Origin: Alkalibacillus silvisoli
GTDB taxonomy: Bacteria; Bacillota; Bacilli; Bacillales; Alkalibacillaceae
Reading direction: 5' to 3'
DNA: 64,000 bases
Assembly: GCF_039521975.1 (NCBI RefSeq)
Contig: NZ_BAAACZ010000024.1
Coordinates: 1-64,000, forward strand
Shown here: positions 16,733 to 25,440 of the stretch, piece after piece
Numbering within the stretch: the first letter of the stretch is position 1
Layout of the letters: every line of letters starts with the position of its first letter
Position numbers and translations under genes: made by a program
Notes under the pieces: model-generated
Told to the model about the DNA's origin: nothing
What the model saw: only the letters and a program-made list of their open reading frames with translations
The model's database searches: none

Positions 16733-17524
16733 TTATATCTTGTAATTGCGCTGTTGCTGCATTTTTCTTATATAGAAATAGACGTAATGTAAGAAATACC
16801 AGGCACTTTTAATAACATTCATGCCGAAGCGTTCGCGGTAGATCTTCCAGTTTAGTTTCGCTACTTTTAATTTGTTACTGGAGATCGAATTTGATACTTT
16901 CCGGTATTTACTTAATACTTCTTGTAATGCGTAAGCTTTAACGCCTTCTCTTGTAATATCTAGCCATAATAAGTAATCTTGTCTATTCCTTATTAAATCC
17001 ATTTGAACATGACCTACTTTATCACGATCTAACATAACGGTTAAACAGCCGATATGACAAAACTTTAACAAATCCTTGAAATCTAAGTCACTTGGTACTT
17101 CATAAGGTGCACCGGACAAATGGCCATCTTCATCAATCAATTTATATTTCGTATAAGAAAAGCCGACACCTCGTCTTTTCATAAATTGATATTGTTTTTC
17201 CAGTTTTTCAGGTAGCCATGCATCATCACTATCTAAAAAGGCAATAAACCTTCCTTTAGCTAGATCCATTGCAACGTTTCTTGCATATCCAGCGCCTTTG
17301 TTCTCATCAAGCTTGTGTAACTTAATTCGTGAATCTTGTTGCTTTAGCGATTCAACTATTTTGACAGTCCGGTCTTTAGAACAGTCATCGACAATAATCA
17401 TTTCCCAATTATCGATTGTTTGGGCTTGAACTGATCTTATTGCTTCTTCGATAAATTGTTCTGAATTATAAGCCGGAGTGATCACTGAAATGAATGAATC
17501 GACATATTCATATTGTTGTTCCAT
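16733..17524 (-). CDS. Family 2 glycosyltransferase
   Basis: 263 aa, ATG at 17524 with AAGGTG upstream. Single GT-A domain: FISVITPAYNSEQFI (12-26), MIIVDDCSKDRT (about 47-58), GYARNVAMDLAKGRFIAFLDSDDAW with the DSDD metal motif (about 83-107). The C-terminal 60 residues carry a basic, partly hydrophobic helix that may touch the membrane. It transfers one sugar from a nucleotide donor to the growing chain; donor and acceptor cannot be told from the sequence. It lies in the polymer operon just ahead of the exporter genes. Confidence 0.85.
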   Translation of the reverse strand: MEQQYEYVDSFISVITPAYNSEQFIEEAIRSVQAQTIDNWEMIIVDDCSKDRTVKIVESLKQQDSRIKLHKLDENKGAGYARNVAMDLAKGRFIAFLDSDDAWLPEKLEKQYQFMKRRGVGFSYTKYKLIDEDGHLSGAPYEVPSDLDFKDLLKFCHIGCLTVMLDRDKVGHVQMDLIRNRQDYLLWLDITREGVKAYALQEVLSKYRKVSNSISSNKLKVAKLNWKIYRERFGMNVIKSAWYFLHYVYFYIRKMQQQRNYKI

Positions 17525-17543
17525 TTAAGATACACCTTCACTT

Positions 17544-18665
17544 TTACTTGTGTGGCTTAATTTCTTCATACCACTTAATAAGTTTATTCTCTTCTACTCC
17601 CCAATGCAACCCGTTTAAAACAGCAAGACGTCCGTTTTCTGCCATTTGTTTTGCACGTTCTGGTTCATGACGTAGTGTTTCAATGGCTTCTTTTATTTCA
17701 TTTGCATCATCAGGGTTAACGGTAATCCCGCATTGATGTTCTGTTATAAATTGTTCCCACTTCTTAAAGTTTGAACAAATAATTGGCAAACCTGCTGCCA
17801 TATACTCGAAGAATTTCGTCAGTTCCTTCTTTAAGTAATGATCCGTTGGTGGGAAGATTGCAACTCCTGCTAGCCATCCGTCATAAAGGTATGCCTCTTC
17901 TATTTCATCTTTCGGGACGTATTCATCAATCCCTTTAAAATGAATCCGATTCTGATTGTCACCTGCTACACCTTTTATTTGGTCTGCAAATGACTTTTTA
18001 CAATAGCCGATGTAATGCAGTTCAACTTGATCATCTATAACAGGCAACTCCGCGTGCTGAAGAGCCCCACGCTCTAATGTCACATTACCTGTATATAATA
18101 GTTTATTAGTTTTAGTATTTCCTAAATCTTCTTTATTTAAAATACGCTTACTAATAATCGGATAATTTAAGATCTCCTGGCCTGTTGGATACTTGTCTTT
18201 ATAATACTTTTCTGCAATGACTTTCTCCATTTTACGACTGAAGAACTTCTCTACTAGTTTAAAAGTTTTTGAGGCGATTTTCCGCAATGGCTTAGGTAAA
18301 TATTCCTTTTGAAGCATGGCGGTTTCGTAATCTTCATGAATGTCATAGATTACGGTGTTTCGTTTATTTTTAAGTAACCATGCAACGGGTAGTAGCTCTG
18401 GGTCGTGAAAATGGTAATAGTCTGCATTTAATGCTTTTGCCTGTTTGTAAGTTTCAGCTGAGCCTGAAATCATTCGCTTAAATTTATTATGATGCTTAGT
18501 CAGTGAGATCGTTTTTAACTGATTTTCTTTTATATGTTGATTAGCTTCAGGGGCGATTAACGTGACATCATAGCCCGCTTCATGTAATGACTGGCATTGT
18601 TTATAGTAAATTCTCGGGTCTAACGGGTGATGGACCGTTGTTAGGTGTGCGACTTTTAAAGGCAT
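17544..18665 (-). CDS. Family 4 glycosyltransferase
   Basis: 373 aa, ATG at 18665 after AAAGGGGG. A GT-B enzyme: VAHLTTVHHPLDPRIYYKQC at the start, YHFHDPELLPVAWLL (about 103-117), and DIHEDYE, which are typical of GT4 enzymes that work on teichuronic and capsule chains. The C-terminal nucleotide-sugar lobe has LLYTGNVTLERGA and FFEYMAAGLPIICSNF, with the E-x7 acidic region shorter than usual. It is separated from the next upstream gene by 77 bases holding a short dispersed repeat. Sugar specificity unknown. Confidence 0.82.
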   Translation of the reverse strand: MPLKVAHLTTVHHPLDPRIYYKQCQSLHEAGYDVTLIAPEANQHIKENQLKTISLTKHHNKFKRMISGSAETYKQAKALNADYYHFHDPELLPVAWLLKNKRNTVIYDIHEDYETAMLQKEYLPKPLRKIASKTFKLVEKFFSRKMEKVIAEKYYKDKYPTGQEILNYPIISKRILNKEDLGNTKTNKLLYTGNVTLERGALQHAELPVIDDQVELHYIGYCKKSFADQIKGVAGDNQNRIHFKGIDEYVPKDEIEEAYLYDGWLAGVAIFPPTDHYLKKELTKFFEYMAAGLPIICSNFKKWEQFITEHQCGITVNPDDANEIKEAIETLRHEPERAKQMAENGRLAVLNGLHWGVEENKLIKWYEEIKPHK

Positions 18666-18708
18666 GCATCAGCCCCCTTTCTAATCATTAAGCTCTTTAT
18701 GCGTACGT

Positions 18709-18736
18709 TGTTGTTATTGTGAATCGCTTTCGGTTA
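18709..18736. repeat. Short dispersed repeat, copy 1
   Basis: GTTGTTATTGTGAATCGCTT is repeated with one base change at 22991-23010, and the likeness continues through TTCG and TTA. It lies in the 77-base gap between two glycosyltransferase genes. Function unknown. It resembles a CcpA site only if a base is inserted, so that reading is not accepted. Confidence 0.5.
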
Positions 18737-18742
18737 ACAAAG

Positions 18743-19861
18743 TCAATCATTAAATGTATTTAAAATCACATCTTCATAACGCGATACGATTTTTGGTGCG
18801 TTGAAGAAGTCTGCGCGTTCTTTACCTAATTCAATTCTCTCTTGTATTTGTTCTGGCGCTAATGTCAATACATTAGTCATCGCATCACTAATCGCATGCT
18901 CATCGCCAACCTCACATAAGTCACCATACCTACCTTCATCTAATACTTCTGAAGGGCCTGACTTACAATTTGTTGAAACAACGGGTGTGCCACTAGCTAA
19001 TGCTTCAGCAATGACATGACTAAAGCCTTCATGAATTGATGTTAAGACGAATAAATCTGACTGGTTGAAGAAGATATACGGATTGTCTTGAAATCCGATG
19101 AAATGAACGCGATCTTGGATTCCTAAACTTTCAGCTAAACTGACTAACTCTTCTTCAAGCGGACCTTCACCTAAAATAACAAGCTGTGATTTTACTTGGT
19201 CGTTCGTTTTAGCAAATGCTTTTAATAACGTATGGTGATCTTTTTGTTTAACGAGTCGACCAGCTGTGACAACGACCTTTTCACCTTTATTAAAGATCGG
19301 CTTCAAGTGATTGGGTAGAGTTCCTGATTCAATTTCATTCGTCATATTCACAATATCTAACGGGTTATATACAACTTCTATATCGTTCGGTTTTATTTTA
19401 TACTTTGTGACTAGGTTTTGTTTAACCCCTTCTGATAATGAAATAACTTGATCTGTTCGATTATAAAACCGACCATATATGAAGCATTTTAAGTTACCAA
19501 GAAACGACCCACCAACGTGGTCTGCTTCTCTTACAACAACTTTAGCCTCACTAAATGATAACATCTTAGCTAGGATTGCGACCATGTTGTAATTGGGAAT
19601 CGTACTAAAGATAATGTCTATGCGTTCTTGTTTAATTAACTTAGCTAACGGCCTAATCCCGTTTCTTAACCTTTTCTGCTCTAGTTTAATAAATTTGACG
19701 TCTTCTTTTACGTATTGTTCATATTCACCATCATGGTTTAAGGTCACGAGCATGGGTTCGAACTTGTTACGATCAAGGTTATTCATGATGTTTAATAATG
19801 TTCTAGCAGCGCCGCCTTTTCCCATCGTATAGATGAAAAAGAGTATTTTTTTACGCTTCAT
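18743..19861 (-). CDS. Family 4 glycosyltransferase
   Basis: 372 aa, ATG at 19861. GT-B fold: ILFFIYTMGKGGAARTLLNI (glycine-rich acceptor loop), VVTAGRLVKQKDHHTLLKAF (about 196-215, donor lobe) and SIHEGFSHVIAEALASGTPVVSTNCKSGPSEVL, the GT4 E-x7-E motif. Closest in style to TuaC/EpsD-like wall and capsule transferases. It lies 33 bases after ugd in the same direction, and so is part of the polymer operon. Confidence 0.85.
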   Translation of the reverse strand: MKRKKILFFIYTMGKGGAARTLLNIMNNLDRNKFEPMLVTLNHDGEYEQYVKEDVKFIKLEQKRLRNGIRPLAKLIKQERIDIIFSTIPNYNMVAILAKMLSFSEAKVVVREADHVGGSFLGNLKCFIYGRFYNRTDQVISLSEGVKQNLVTKYKIKPNDIEVVYNPLDIVNMTNEIESGTLPNHLKPIFNKGEKVVVTAGRLVKQKDHHTLLKAFAKTNDQVKSQLVILGEGPLEEELVSLAESLGIQDRVHFIGFQDNPYIFFNQSDLFVLTSIHEGFSHVIAEALASGTPVVSTNCKSGPSEVLDEGRYGDLCEVGDEHAISDAMTNVLTLAPEQIQERIELGKERADFFNAPKIVSRYEDVILNTFND

Positions 19862-19894
19862 AATTGTCCATCCTTTTTTAAGGGAAAAGTTTGA

Positions 19895-21184
19895 TTAACG
19901 ACCGACTGAATAATAAGTCACTTCACTTATTTCATCTTCTTTATAAATGTTACGTCCATCAAACACAATAGGATTCTCAATGGCTTGGAACGCTTCGTTG
20001 TTAAACAAGTCTTTAAACTCATCCCATTCTGTTAAGATTAAAATCGCATCAACGTCTTTAATCGTCTCTTCTGTATTATTTTGATAGTTAACGCGTTCAT
20101 CGAGTACTTGCTTGGCATTATCCATCGCGATTGGATCATATGCTTTTATATGAGCACCTGCTTCTAGTAATTCTTTTGTCACGATGATCGATGCCGCTTC
20201 ACGCATATCATCAGTATTAGGCTTAAACGCTAAACCTAAAACGCCAAATGTCCTACCTTCTAATTTTCCATCAAAATGATCTTTCACTTTATCAACTAAT
20301 AGACGCTGTTGTTGTGTATTAACATCAACAACTTCGTTTAAAATCTTAAAGTCATAGCCAGCTTGTTTCGCAATATCGACTAATGCTTTTGTATCTTTTG
20401 GAAAACAAGAGCCTCCATAGCCAATTCCGGCGTTTAAAAATTTATTGCCAATACGCTCATCCATTCCCATTCCTGCTGCTACATCTTCAACATTCGCACC
20501 AACACGTTCACAAATGTTAGCCACTTCGTTTATAAAGCTTATCTTCGTTGCTAAGAATGCATTCGATGCGTACTTTATCATCTCTGCACTCGCTACGTCC
20601 GTTTTATAAACGGGCACATTAAATGGACGATTAATCTCTTCAATTGTGTCAGCTGCTTGACTGTCGTCTGCACCAATCACGATCCGGTCACCGTAAAATG
20701 TATCATGAATCGCAGAACCTTCGCGAAGGAACTCCGGATTCGATACAACACTTACGTTAACGCCTTCTTGTTTGTTCGCTTCTAAAATACTTAAAACGTG
20801 ATGGTTCGTCCCAACTGGTACAGTACTTTTAGTCACGACGATGATGTCTTGTCGTGCTGTTTCAGCAATTTGTTTCGCGACGGTTTCAACAAATGATAGG
20901 TTAGCAGAGCCATCTTCATTCTCTGGTGTGCCAACTGCAATGTAAGCAACATCTTTATCTTTAAAGCCTTGCTTGTAATCCGTTGTAAATGTTAAATTAC
21001 CGCTTCTAATATTAGCCTCAAGCAGCTCTTCTAAACCTGGTTCGTATATGGGGGATTCACCTTGCTTAAGCTTAGCGATCTTCTTCTCATCAATGTCGAT
21101 ACATGTCACGTGATGTCCCACGTCACTTAAGCATGTTCCTGTTACAAGTCCTACATATCCAGTCCCAACTACTGCAATATTCAT
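19895..21184 (-). CDS. ugd: UDP-glucose 6-dehydrogenase
   Basis: 429 aa, ATG at 21184. Oxidises UDP-glucose to UDP-glucuronate with two NAD+. N-terminal Rossmann motif GTGYVGLVTG (7-16), NPEFLREGSA (about 155-164), the catalytic cysteine in GYGGSCFPKDT (about 254-264), and the C-terminal UDP-binding FGVLGLAFKPNTDDMREA. Length is typical of the TuaD/YwqF group. It starts three bases after the pgcA stop, so the two are translated from one message. Its presence is the main reason to think the exported polymer contains glucuronic acid, as in teichuronic acid or teichuronopeptide. Confidence 0.95.
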   Translation of the reverse strand: MNIAVVGTGYVGLVTGTCLSDVGHHVTCIDIDEKKIAKLKQGESPIYEPGLEELLEANIRSGNLTFTTDYKQGFKDKDVAYIAVGTPENEDGSANLSFVETVAKQIAETARQDIIVVTKSTVPVGTNHHVLSILEANKQEGVNVSVVSNPEFLREGSAIHDTFYGDRIVIGADDSQAADTIEEINRPFNVPVYKTDVASAEMIKYASNAFLATKISFINEVANICERVGANVEDVAAGMGMDERIGNKFLNAGIGYGGSCFPKDTKALVDIAKQAGYDFKILNEVVDVNTQQQRLLVDKVKDHFDGKLEGRTFGVLGLAFKPNTDDMREAASIIVTKELLEAGAHIKAYDPIAMDNAKQVLDERVNYQNNTEETIKDVDAILILTEWDEFKDLFNNEAFQAIENPIVFDGRNIYKEDEISEVTYYSVGR

Positions 21185-21187
21185 AAG

Positions 21188-22894
21188 TTACACCTCTACC
21201 TTTACAAGATTTAAAATCGTTTCTTTTAATGATTGTAGCTTATCTTGTGCTTCTTGTTCTGTTTCACCTTTAACAGCGAAATAGAATTTAATCTTCGGCT
21301 CTGTACCAGATGGCCTTAGGCAGCACCAAGAATTCTGATCGAATATAAATTTAATCGCATTCGTCTTTGGCAGTTGAATCGTCTCTTCTTCATTTGTCTC
21401 GACATTCGTACGCTTTAATGTCGAATAATCTTCTTTATATTGTAGTTTTAAACCGTCAACATTAAGCTCATTTATTTGTTTAAAGTCTTGTAACATTTGG
21501 TTGATCTTCTCTTGCCCAGCCAGTCCAGCAAGTTTCACTGAATGAAGGTCTTCAAGATAGTAACCATGCTTTCTATAAAGCTGTTGTAAAGCTTCATATA
21601 GCGTATAGCCTTGCTTATTCCAGTAAGCAGCCATCTCAGCTGTCATAACCGTTGCTTGGACGGCATCTTTATCACGAGCAAAAGGCTTAATCAAGCAGCC
21701 GTAGCTTTCTTCATAACCGAAGACAAATTGCTTCTCATGTGTACTTTCGAATTGTTTAATTTTCTCACTTATAAATTTAAATCCTGTTAAAACATCCTGT
21801 GTTTCAACACCATAGCTTTTAGCAATCGCTCGGCCCATCTCTGAGGTGACGATTGTTTTCACCATGACACCTTGATTAAATTGCTCATGTCGTAAAATAT
21901 AATCAAGTAGTAGCGCTCCAAGTTGATTACCGGTTAACACTTGGTACTCGTTTTCATTGTCTTTCACTGCAACACCTAAACGATCGGCATCTGGGTCAGT
22001 CGCAATTAATAGATCTGCTAAAACTTCTTCACCATACTCAATCGCCTTCGTAAATGCTTGGTGTTCTTCAGGGTTTGGTGAGGCGACTGTCGTGAAGTTG
22101 GGATCAGCTATGACTTGTTCTTTAACAAGTGTTAAATTTGTAAACCCTTGTTGTTTTAAACCACGTTCAACTAGTGATGTAGCCGTTCCGTGAAGCGGTG
22201 TGAAGACAATATTTAAGTCATCTTTAGGCATGTCATGGTCATAAGCCATTGACTCAAGCTTCTTTAAATAAGCTTGGTCGACTTCATCTTCTAACCATTT
22301 TAGTAGGTTTTGTGCGTTCAGTTCTTGTTCTGATAAAACAGGAATATTCAACTCATTGTCTACACTTTTTACCAGTTCCATCAACTCTTCTGAAGGTTCT
22401 AATGGTAACTGACCGCCATCTTCGTTATACACTTTAAAACCATTATATTCTGGCGGGTTATGACTTGCTGTAATCATGACTCCGTTAGCTGTTTTTAAAT
22501 GTCTTACAGCAAATGATAAAAGTGGTGTTGGACGAATATCTGTAAATAGGTAAGTCTTAATGCCGTGAACGCCCATCACTTTTGCGATTTCAAGTGCGAA
22601 TGATTTCGACATATGACGCGGGTCATGGGCGACGACAACGCCCTTCCTTTTCCATTCTTCGCCTTTCTCTTCAATATGTAATGCAAGCCCTTTAGCTGCT
22701 TTACGAATCGTATAAACGTTCATTCGGTTGATTCCTGGACCTAACTCCCCGCGCATACCACCTGTTCCAAATGAGATCGGCTTATGGAAGGCTTCTTCTT
22801 GTTCTGTATCATTCAAGTTTTGTAATTGTTGTTTTAATGTTGATTCTAATTGTTCAAAATTCATCCATCTTTGGTAATGCTCTTTCCATTCCAT
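21188..22894 (-). CDS. pgcA: Phosphoglucomutase (alpha-D-phosphohexomutase family)
   Basis: 568 aa, ATG at 22894, close to the 565 aa or so of B. subtilis PgcA. Interconverts glucose-6-phosphate and glucose-1-phosphate. The active serine loop TASHNPPEYNGFK is at about 143-155, the metal loop DPDADRLGV at about 304-312, the sugar-binding GYEES loop and the C-terminal phosphate loop RPSGTEPKIK are all present. It supplies glucose-1-phosphate to GtaB and heads the co-directional run of polymer genes. A promoter lies about 50 bases upstream. Confidence 0.95.
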   Translation of the reverse strand: MEWKEHYQRWMNFEQLESTLKQQLQNLNDTEQEEAFHKPISFGTGGMRGELGPGINRMNVYTIRKAAKGLALHIEEKGEEWKRKGVVVAHDPRHMSKSFALEIAKVMGVHGIKTYLFTDIRPTPLLSFAVRHLKTANGVMITASHNPPEYNGFKVYNEDGGQLPLEPSEELMELVKSVDNELNIPVLSEQELNAQNLLKWLEDEVDQAYLKKLESMAYDHDMPKDDLNIVFTPLHGTATSLVERGLKQQGFTNLTLVKEQVIADPNFTTVASPNPEEHQAFTKAIEYGEEVLADLLIATDPDADRLGVAVKDNENEYQVLTGNQLGALLLDYILRHEQFNQGVMVKTIVTSEMGRAIAKSYGVETQDVLTGFKFISEKIKQFESTHEKQFVFGYEESYGCLIKPFARDKDAVQATVMTAEMAAYWNKQGYTLYEALQQLYRKHGYYLEDLHSVKLAGLAGQEKINQMLQDFKQINELNVDGLKLQYKEDYSTLKRTNVETNEEETIQLPKTNAIKFIFDQNSWCCLRPSGTEPKIKFYFAVKGETEQEAQDKLQSLKETILNLVKVEV

Positions 22895-22940
22895 TTAGAT
22901 GACACCCCTATTCCTTTTTGCTTATCATTCCCAAACTTTA

Positions 22941-22970
22941 ATTATACTATTTTCTGTTGGGTTATGTAAT
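22941..22970 (-). promoter_or_regulatory. Sigma-A-type promoter of the polymer operon
   Basis: On the minus strand: ATTACA (22970-22965), 18-base spacer, TATAAT (22946-22941), about 47 bases ahead of the pgcA start. Perfect -10, four of six at -35. It probably drives pgcA, ugd and the genes downstream. Confidence 0.5.
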
Positions 22971-22990
22971 TAGCTTTGTTAAAGTCCGTA

Positions 22991-23016
22991 GTTGTTATTG
23001 TGAACCGCTTTCGTTA
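22991..23016. repeat. Short dispersed repeat, copy 2
   Basis: Matches 18709-18736 in GTTGTTATTGTGAA, one base change, then CGCTTTCG and TTA. It lies just upstream of the pgcA promoter. Confidence 0.5.
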
Positions 23017-23145
23017 GACGCTTTCACCCACGGGCACAAGTGTAACAACTGCTCAAACTTCCCTACGGTCGTTTGTCGCAGTGTTTTCATTACCAGAACA
23101 CGGGCTCTGGGGCCACCTCGGCAAAGAAAACATCTAAGTTACCAA

Positions 23146-23182
23146 CAAAACCCCCATGATTATAGCCATTGGGGGTCTTTTG
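23146..23182 (-). terminator. gtaB terminator, likely bidirectional
   Basis: ACCCCCA (23150-23156) pairs with TGGGGGT (23170-23176). T-runs occur on both sides, and the minus-strand reading follows gtaB by about 100 bases. Confidence 0.7.
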
Positions 23183-23272
23183 CTTTTATGACATTTCATC
23201 CTGTCCGAAAGCCCCCACTTCAAAACTCCAAGTAACTGGGAGATGAGGCTTCATGTAATGAAAGTTTTCACT

Positions 23273-24151
23273 TTATTTGACTCGTTCTTTTTCGACAATT
23301 TCTTCTAAAAATGGTAATAAGTCTTCACGAATATCTTCACGTTCTAAAGACATTTCGATCATTGTTTTTAAGAAGCCTTTGATTTCACCAACGTCATAAC
23401 GGCGTCCAGCAAAGTCATACGCATAGACAGACTGTGATTCGTTAAGGCGCTGAATCGCATCAGTTAATTGAATTTCATTACCTGCTCCAATTTCTTGGTC
23501 ATCTAAGTAACCCATAATCTCCGGGTTTAAAACATAACGACCCATGATCGCAAGGTTTGAAGGCTCTTGTCCTATAGATGGCTTTTCAACAAATTGCTTA
23601 ACCTTGTATAAGCGGCCGTCTTTTTCTAATGGGTCAATAATACCGTAACGGTCTGTTTCACCATCTGGGACGGTTTGAACACCGATGATTGATTTTCCTG
23701 TTTCGTTGTATTGGTTAATCAACTGTTTTAAACCTGGTGTTTCTGAGCGAACAATATCATCACCTAATAAAACGGCAAATGGGTCATCGCCGATAAATTT
23801 ACGAGCGCACCATACAGCATGGCCTAATCCTTTAGGCTCTTTTTGACGGATATAGTGGATATCGACGTTTGATGATTTTTTAACTTTTTCTAGTAAGTCA
23901 TATTTTTCTTTCTGTTCAAGTGTTTCTTCAAGTTCTAACGAATGGTCGAAATGGTCTTCAATTGCTCGTTTACCTTTACCTGTTACGATAATAATATCTT
24001 CAATTCCTGAATCTATTGCCTCTTCAACGATATACTGAATGGTTGGCTTATCGACAATTGGAAGCATTTCTTTCGGTAATGCTTTAGTCGCTGGTAAGAA
24101 GCGTGTCCCTAACCCAGCAGCTGGAATGATCGCTTTTTTAATTTTAGACAT
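23273..24151 (-). CDS. gtaB: UTP-glucose-1-phosphate uridylyltransferase
   Basis: 292 aa, ATG at 24151. Makes UDP-glucose from UTP and glucose-1-phosphate. The nucleotide-binding start AAGLGTRFLPATKALPKEML (11-30), the DKPTIQYIVEEA segment, GLGHAVWCA, VLLGDDIV and FVEKP are the family signatures, and length matches B. subtilis GtaB. It precedes the polymer operon but has its own upstream region and terminator. UDP-glucose made here feeds Ugd and any glucosylation of wall polymers. Confidence 0.96.
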   Translation of the reverse strand: MSKIKKAIIPAAGLGTRFLPATKALPKEMLPIVDKPTIQYIVEEAIDSGIEDIIIVTGKGKRAIEDHFDHSLELEETLEQKEKYDLLEKVKKSSNVDIHYIRQKEPKGLGHAVWCARKFIGDDPFAVLLGDDIVRSETPGLKQLINQYNETGKSIIGVQTVPDGETDRYGIIDPLEKDGRLYKVKQFVEKPSIGQEPSNLAIMGRYVLNPEIMGYLDDQEIGAGNEIQLTDAIQRLNESQSVYAYDFAGRRYDVGEIKGFLKTMIEMSLEREDIREDLLPFLEEIVEKERVK

Positions 24152-24234
24152 GTTAAAACCTCGCTTAATTTATGTTTTTAACGTTTCAATATTTTAACAG
24201 ACCTAATTGCATCAGACAAAGTATGCTTAATATA

Positions 24235-25176
24235 TTAATTCGCTTCCATATGATTATTTATGACATTTTGGATGCGATTTCTTTCTTCACCTGAAACGAT
24301 ATAATACCATATGCCATCGATACGATCGCCACTTCCGCTTATTTCTTCACGGACCGTTTCATCGCGAGTGCCTCGATAGTTCATGAACAGTTGACGCATT
24401 TCATTCATTTGCATATTCGTTTCAACGTTATCTCCAGCAGCTTCTAATACATTATCAATTCTTGTAAATGAATCAAAAGACATTACTTCTTGCACCATGG
24501 CATCAATGATCATTTGTTGGCGGTCGTTTCGGCCTAAATCACCACGCGGGTCTTCACTACGCATACGCGAAAACTCTAATGCCTCAGAACCACTTAGATG
24601 AAGCTCACCTTCAGGGAATTCATATCCCCCTTGTGTGAAGGCCATATTGTTATTAACAGATACGCCACCTAAAGCATCAACACCGTCTTGTAAACCTTCC
24701 ATGTTAACATGAGAATAGAAATGGATTGTTGTATCTAAAAAGTTTTCCACTGATTGAACAGCTAAGTCTGAACCACCAAAAGCATAGGCATGATTGATTT
24801 TGTCCATGCCACGACCTGGAATTTCTACTCGTGTATCACGTGGAATACTAAACATAAGCATTTCATTCGTATCAGGGTTTAACGAAGCGAAAACAATCGT
24901 ATCAGAACGACCTGTATCACCTTCACGCGAGTCGATTCCTAATAATAAGACGTTAATCGTATCGCGATCTTGCAAACGATTTTCAACCTCTTCTCGCTTT
25001 TCTTGATCTGATTCGAGTGGTGTATACATCGAAGAAACTGTGTCACTTAACTGATTATATAAATATAAACCATAACCACCTATTAATAAGACTAGAACAC
25101 CGATAATAGATAGTGTGATTTTAAGTCCTTTTCGTTTTCCTTTTGTTTTCTTCTTTTTTTCCATACGACTGCTCAT
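24235..25176 (-). CDS. LytR-CpsA-Psr family polymer-peptidoglycan ligase
   Basis: 313 aa, ATG at 25176 behind AAGGGTTGAG. A very basic start (MEKKKKTKGKRKGLK), one membrane helix (about 20-42), then an extracellular LCP domain with LLLGIDSREGDTGRSDTIVF (76-95), SIPRDTRVEIPG (about 107-118), DKINHAYAFGG and EFSRMRSEDPRGDLGRNDRQQ. Conserved Arg and Asp residues that hold the lipid pyrophosphate and Mg are all visible. These enzymes move undecaprenyl-linked wall polymers onto peptidoglycan. Its place next to gtaB and the exporter suggests it attaches the polymer made by this locus. Confidence 0.92.
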   Translation of the reverse strand: MSSRMEKKKKTKGKRKGLKITLSIIGVLVLLIGGYGLYLYNQLSDTVSSMYTPLESDQEKREEVENRLQDRDTINVLLLGIDSREGDTGRSDTIVFASLNPDTNEMLMFSIPRDTRVEIPGRGMDKINHAYAFGGSDLAVQSVENFLDTTIHFYSHVNMEGLQDGVDALGGVSVNNNMAFTQGGYEFPEGELHLSGSEALEFSRMRSEDPRGDLGRNDRQQMIIDAMVQEVMSFDSFTRIDNVLEAAGDNVETNMQMNEMRQLFMNYRGTRDETVREEISGSGDRIDGIWYYIVSGEERNRIQNVINNHMEAN

Positions 25177-25300
25177 AAATACTCAACCCTTCTGTAAAAT
25201 TTAACTATTGACATTATACTACATAATTTAGCCTATAAAATTAAAATCTGATTAAATTTTTCTAAGAAAGTACTTATATTAATTGGTTCATTTTAGTGGA

Positions 25301-25440
25301 AACGCTGTTAATGAGGTGATTCGCTCTTAAATCGAGAGTTTCGCTCTTTTAATGAGATTTTCGCTGTTAAATTGAGATTTTCGCTCATTTAATGAGATTT
25401 TCGCTCTTAAATCAAGATTTCCGCTCTATTGATTAATCGG
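25301..25440. repeat. 20-bp tandem repeat array 1 (about 7 units)
   Basis: Seven consecutive blocks with an exact period of 20, type TCGCTCTTAAATTGAGATTT. The outer blocks are degenerate. The array fills the gap between the EAL gene and the LCP gene and runs over the EAL stop codon at 25426-25428. There are no unique spacers, so it is not CRISPR. Confidence 0.9.

Larger units (their letters stand above)
22895..23272. other. 378-base gap between gtaB and pgcA
   Basis: Holds a sigma-A-type promoter for pgcA (22941-22970), copy 2 of a short repeat (22991-23016), a more GC-rich stretch (about 23000-23130) that does not code on either strand, and the gtaB terminator (23146-23182). The GC-rich stretch has the look of a degraded Bacillaceae intergenic repeat, but this cannot be settled from one copy. 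Confidence 0.6.

Noticed and set aside
22995..23012. CcpA (cre) site in the short repeat
   Set aside because: Needs an inserted base to fit the consensus in both copies.
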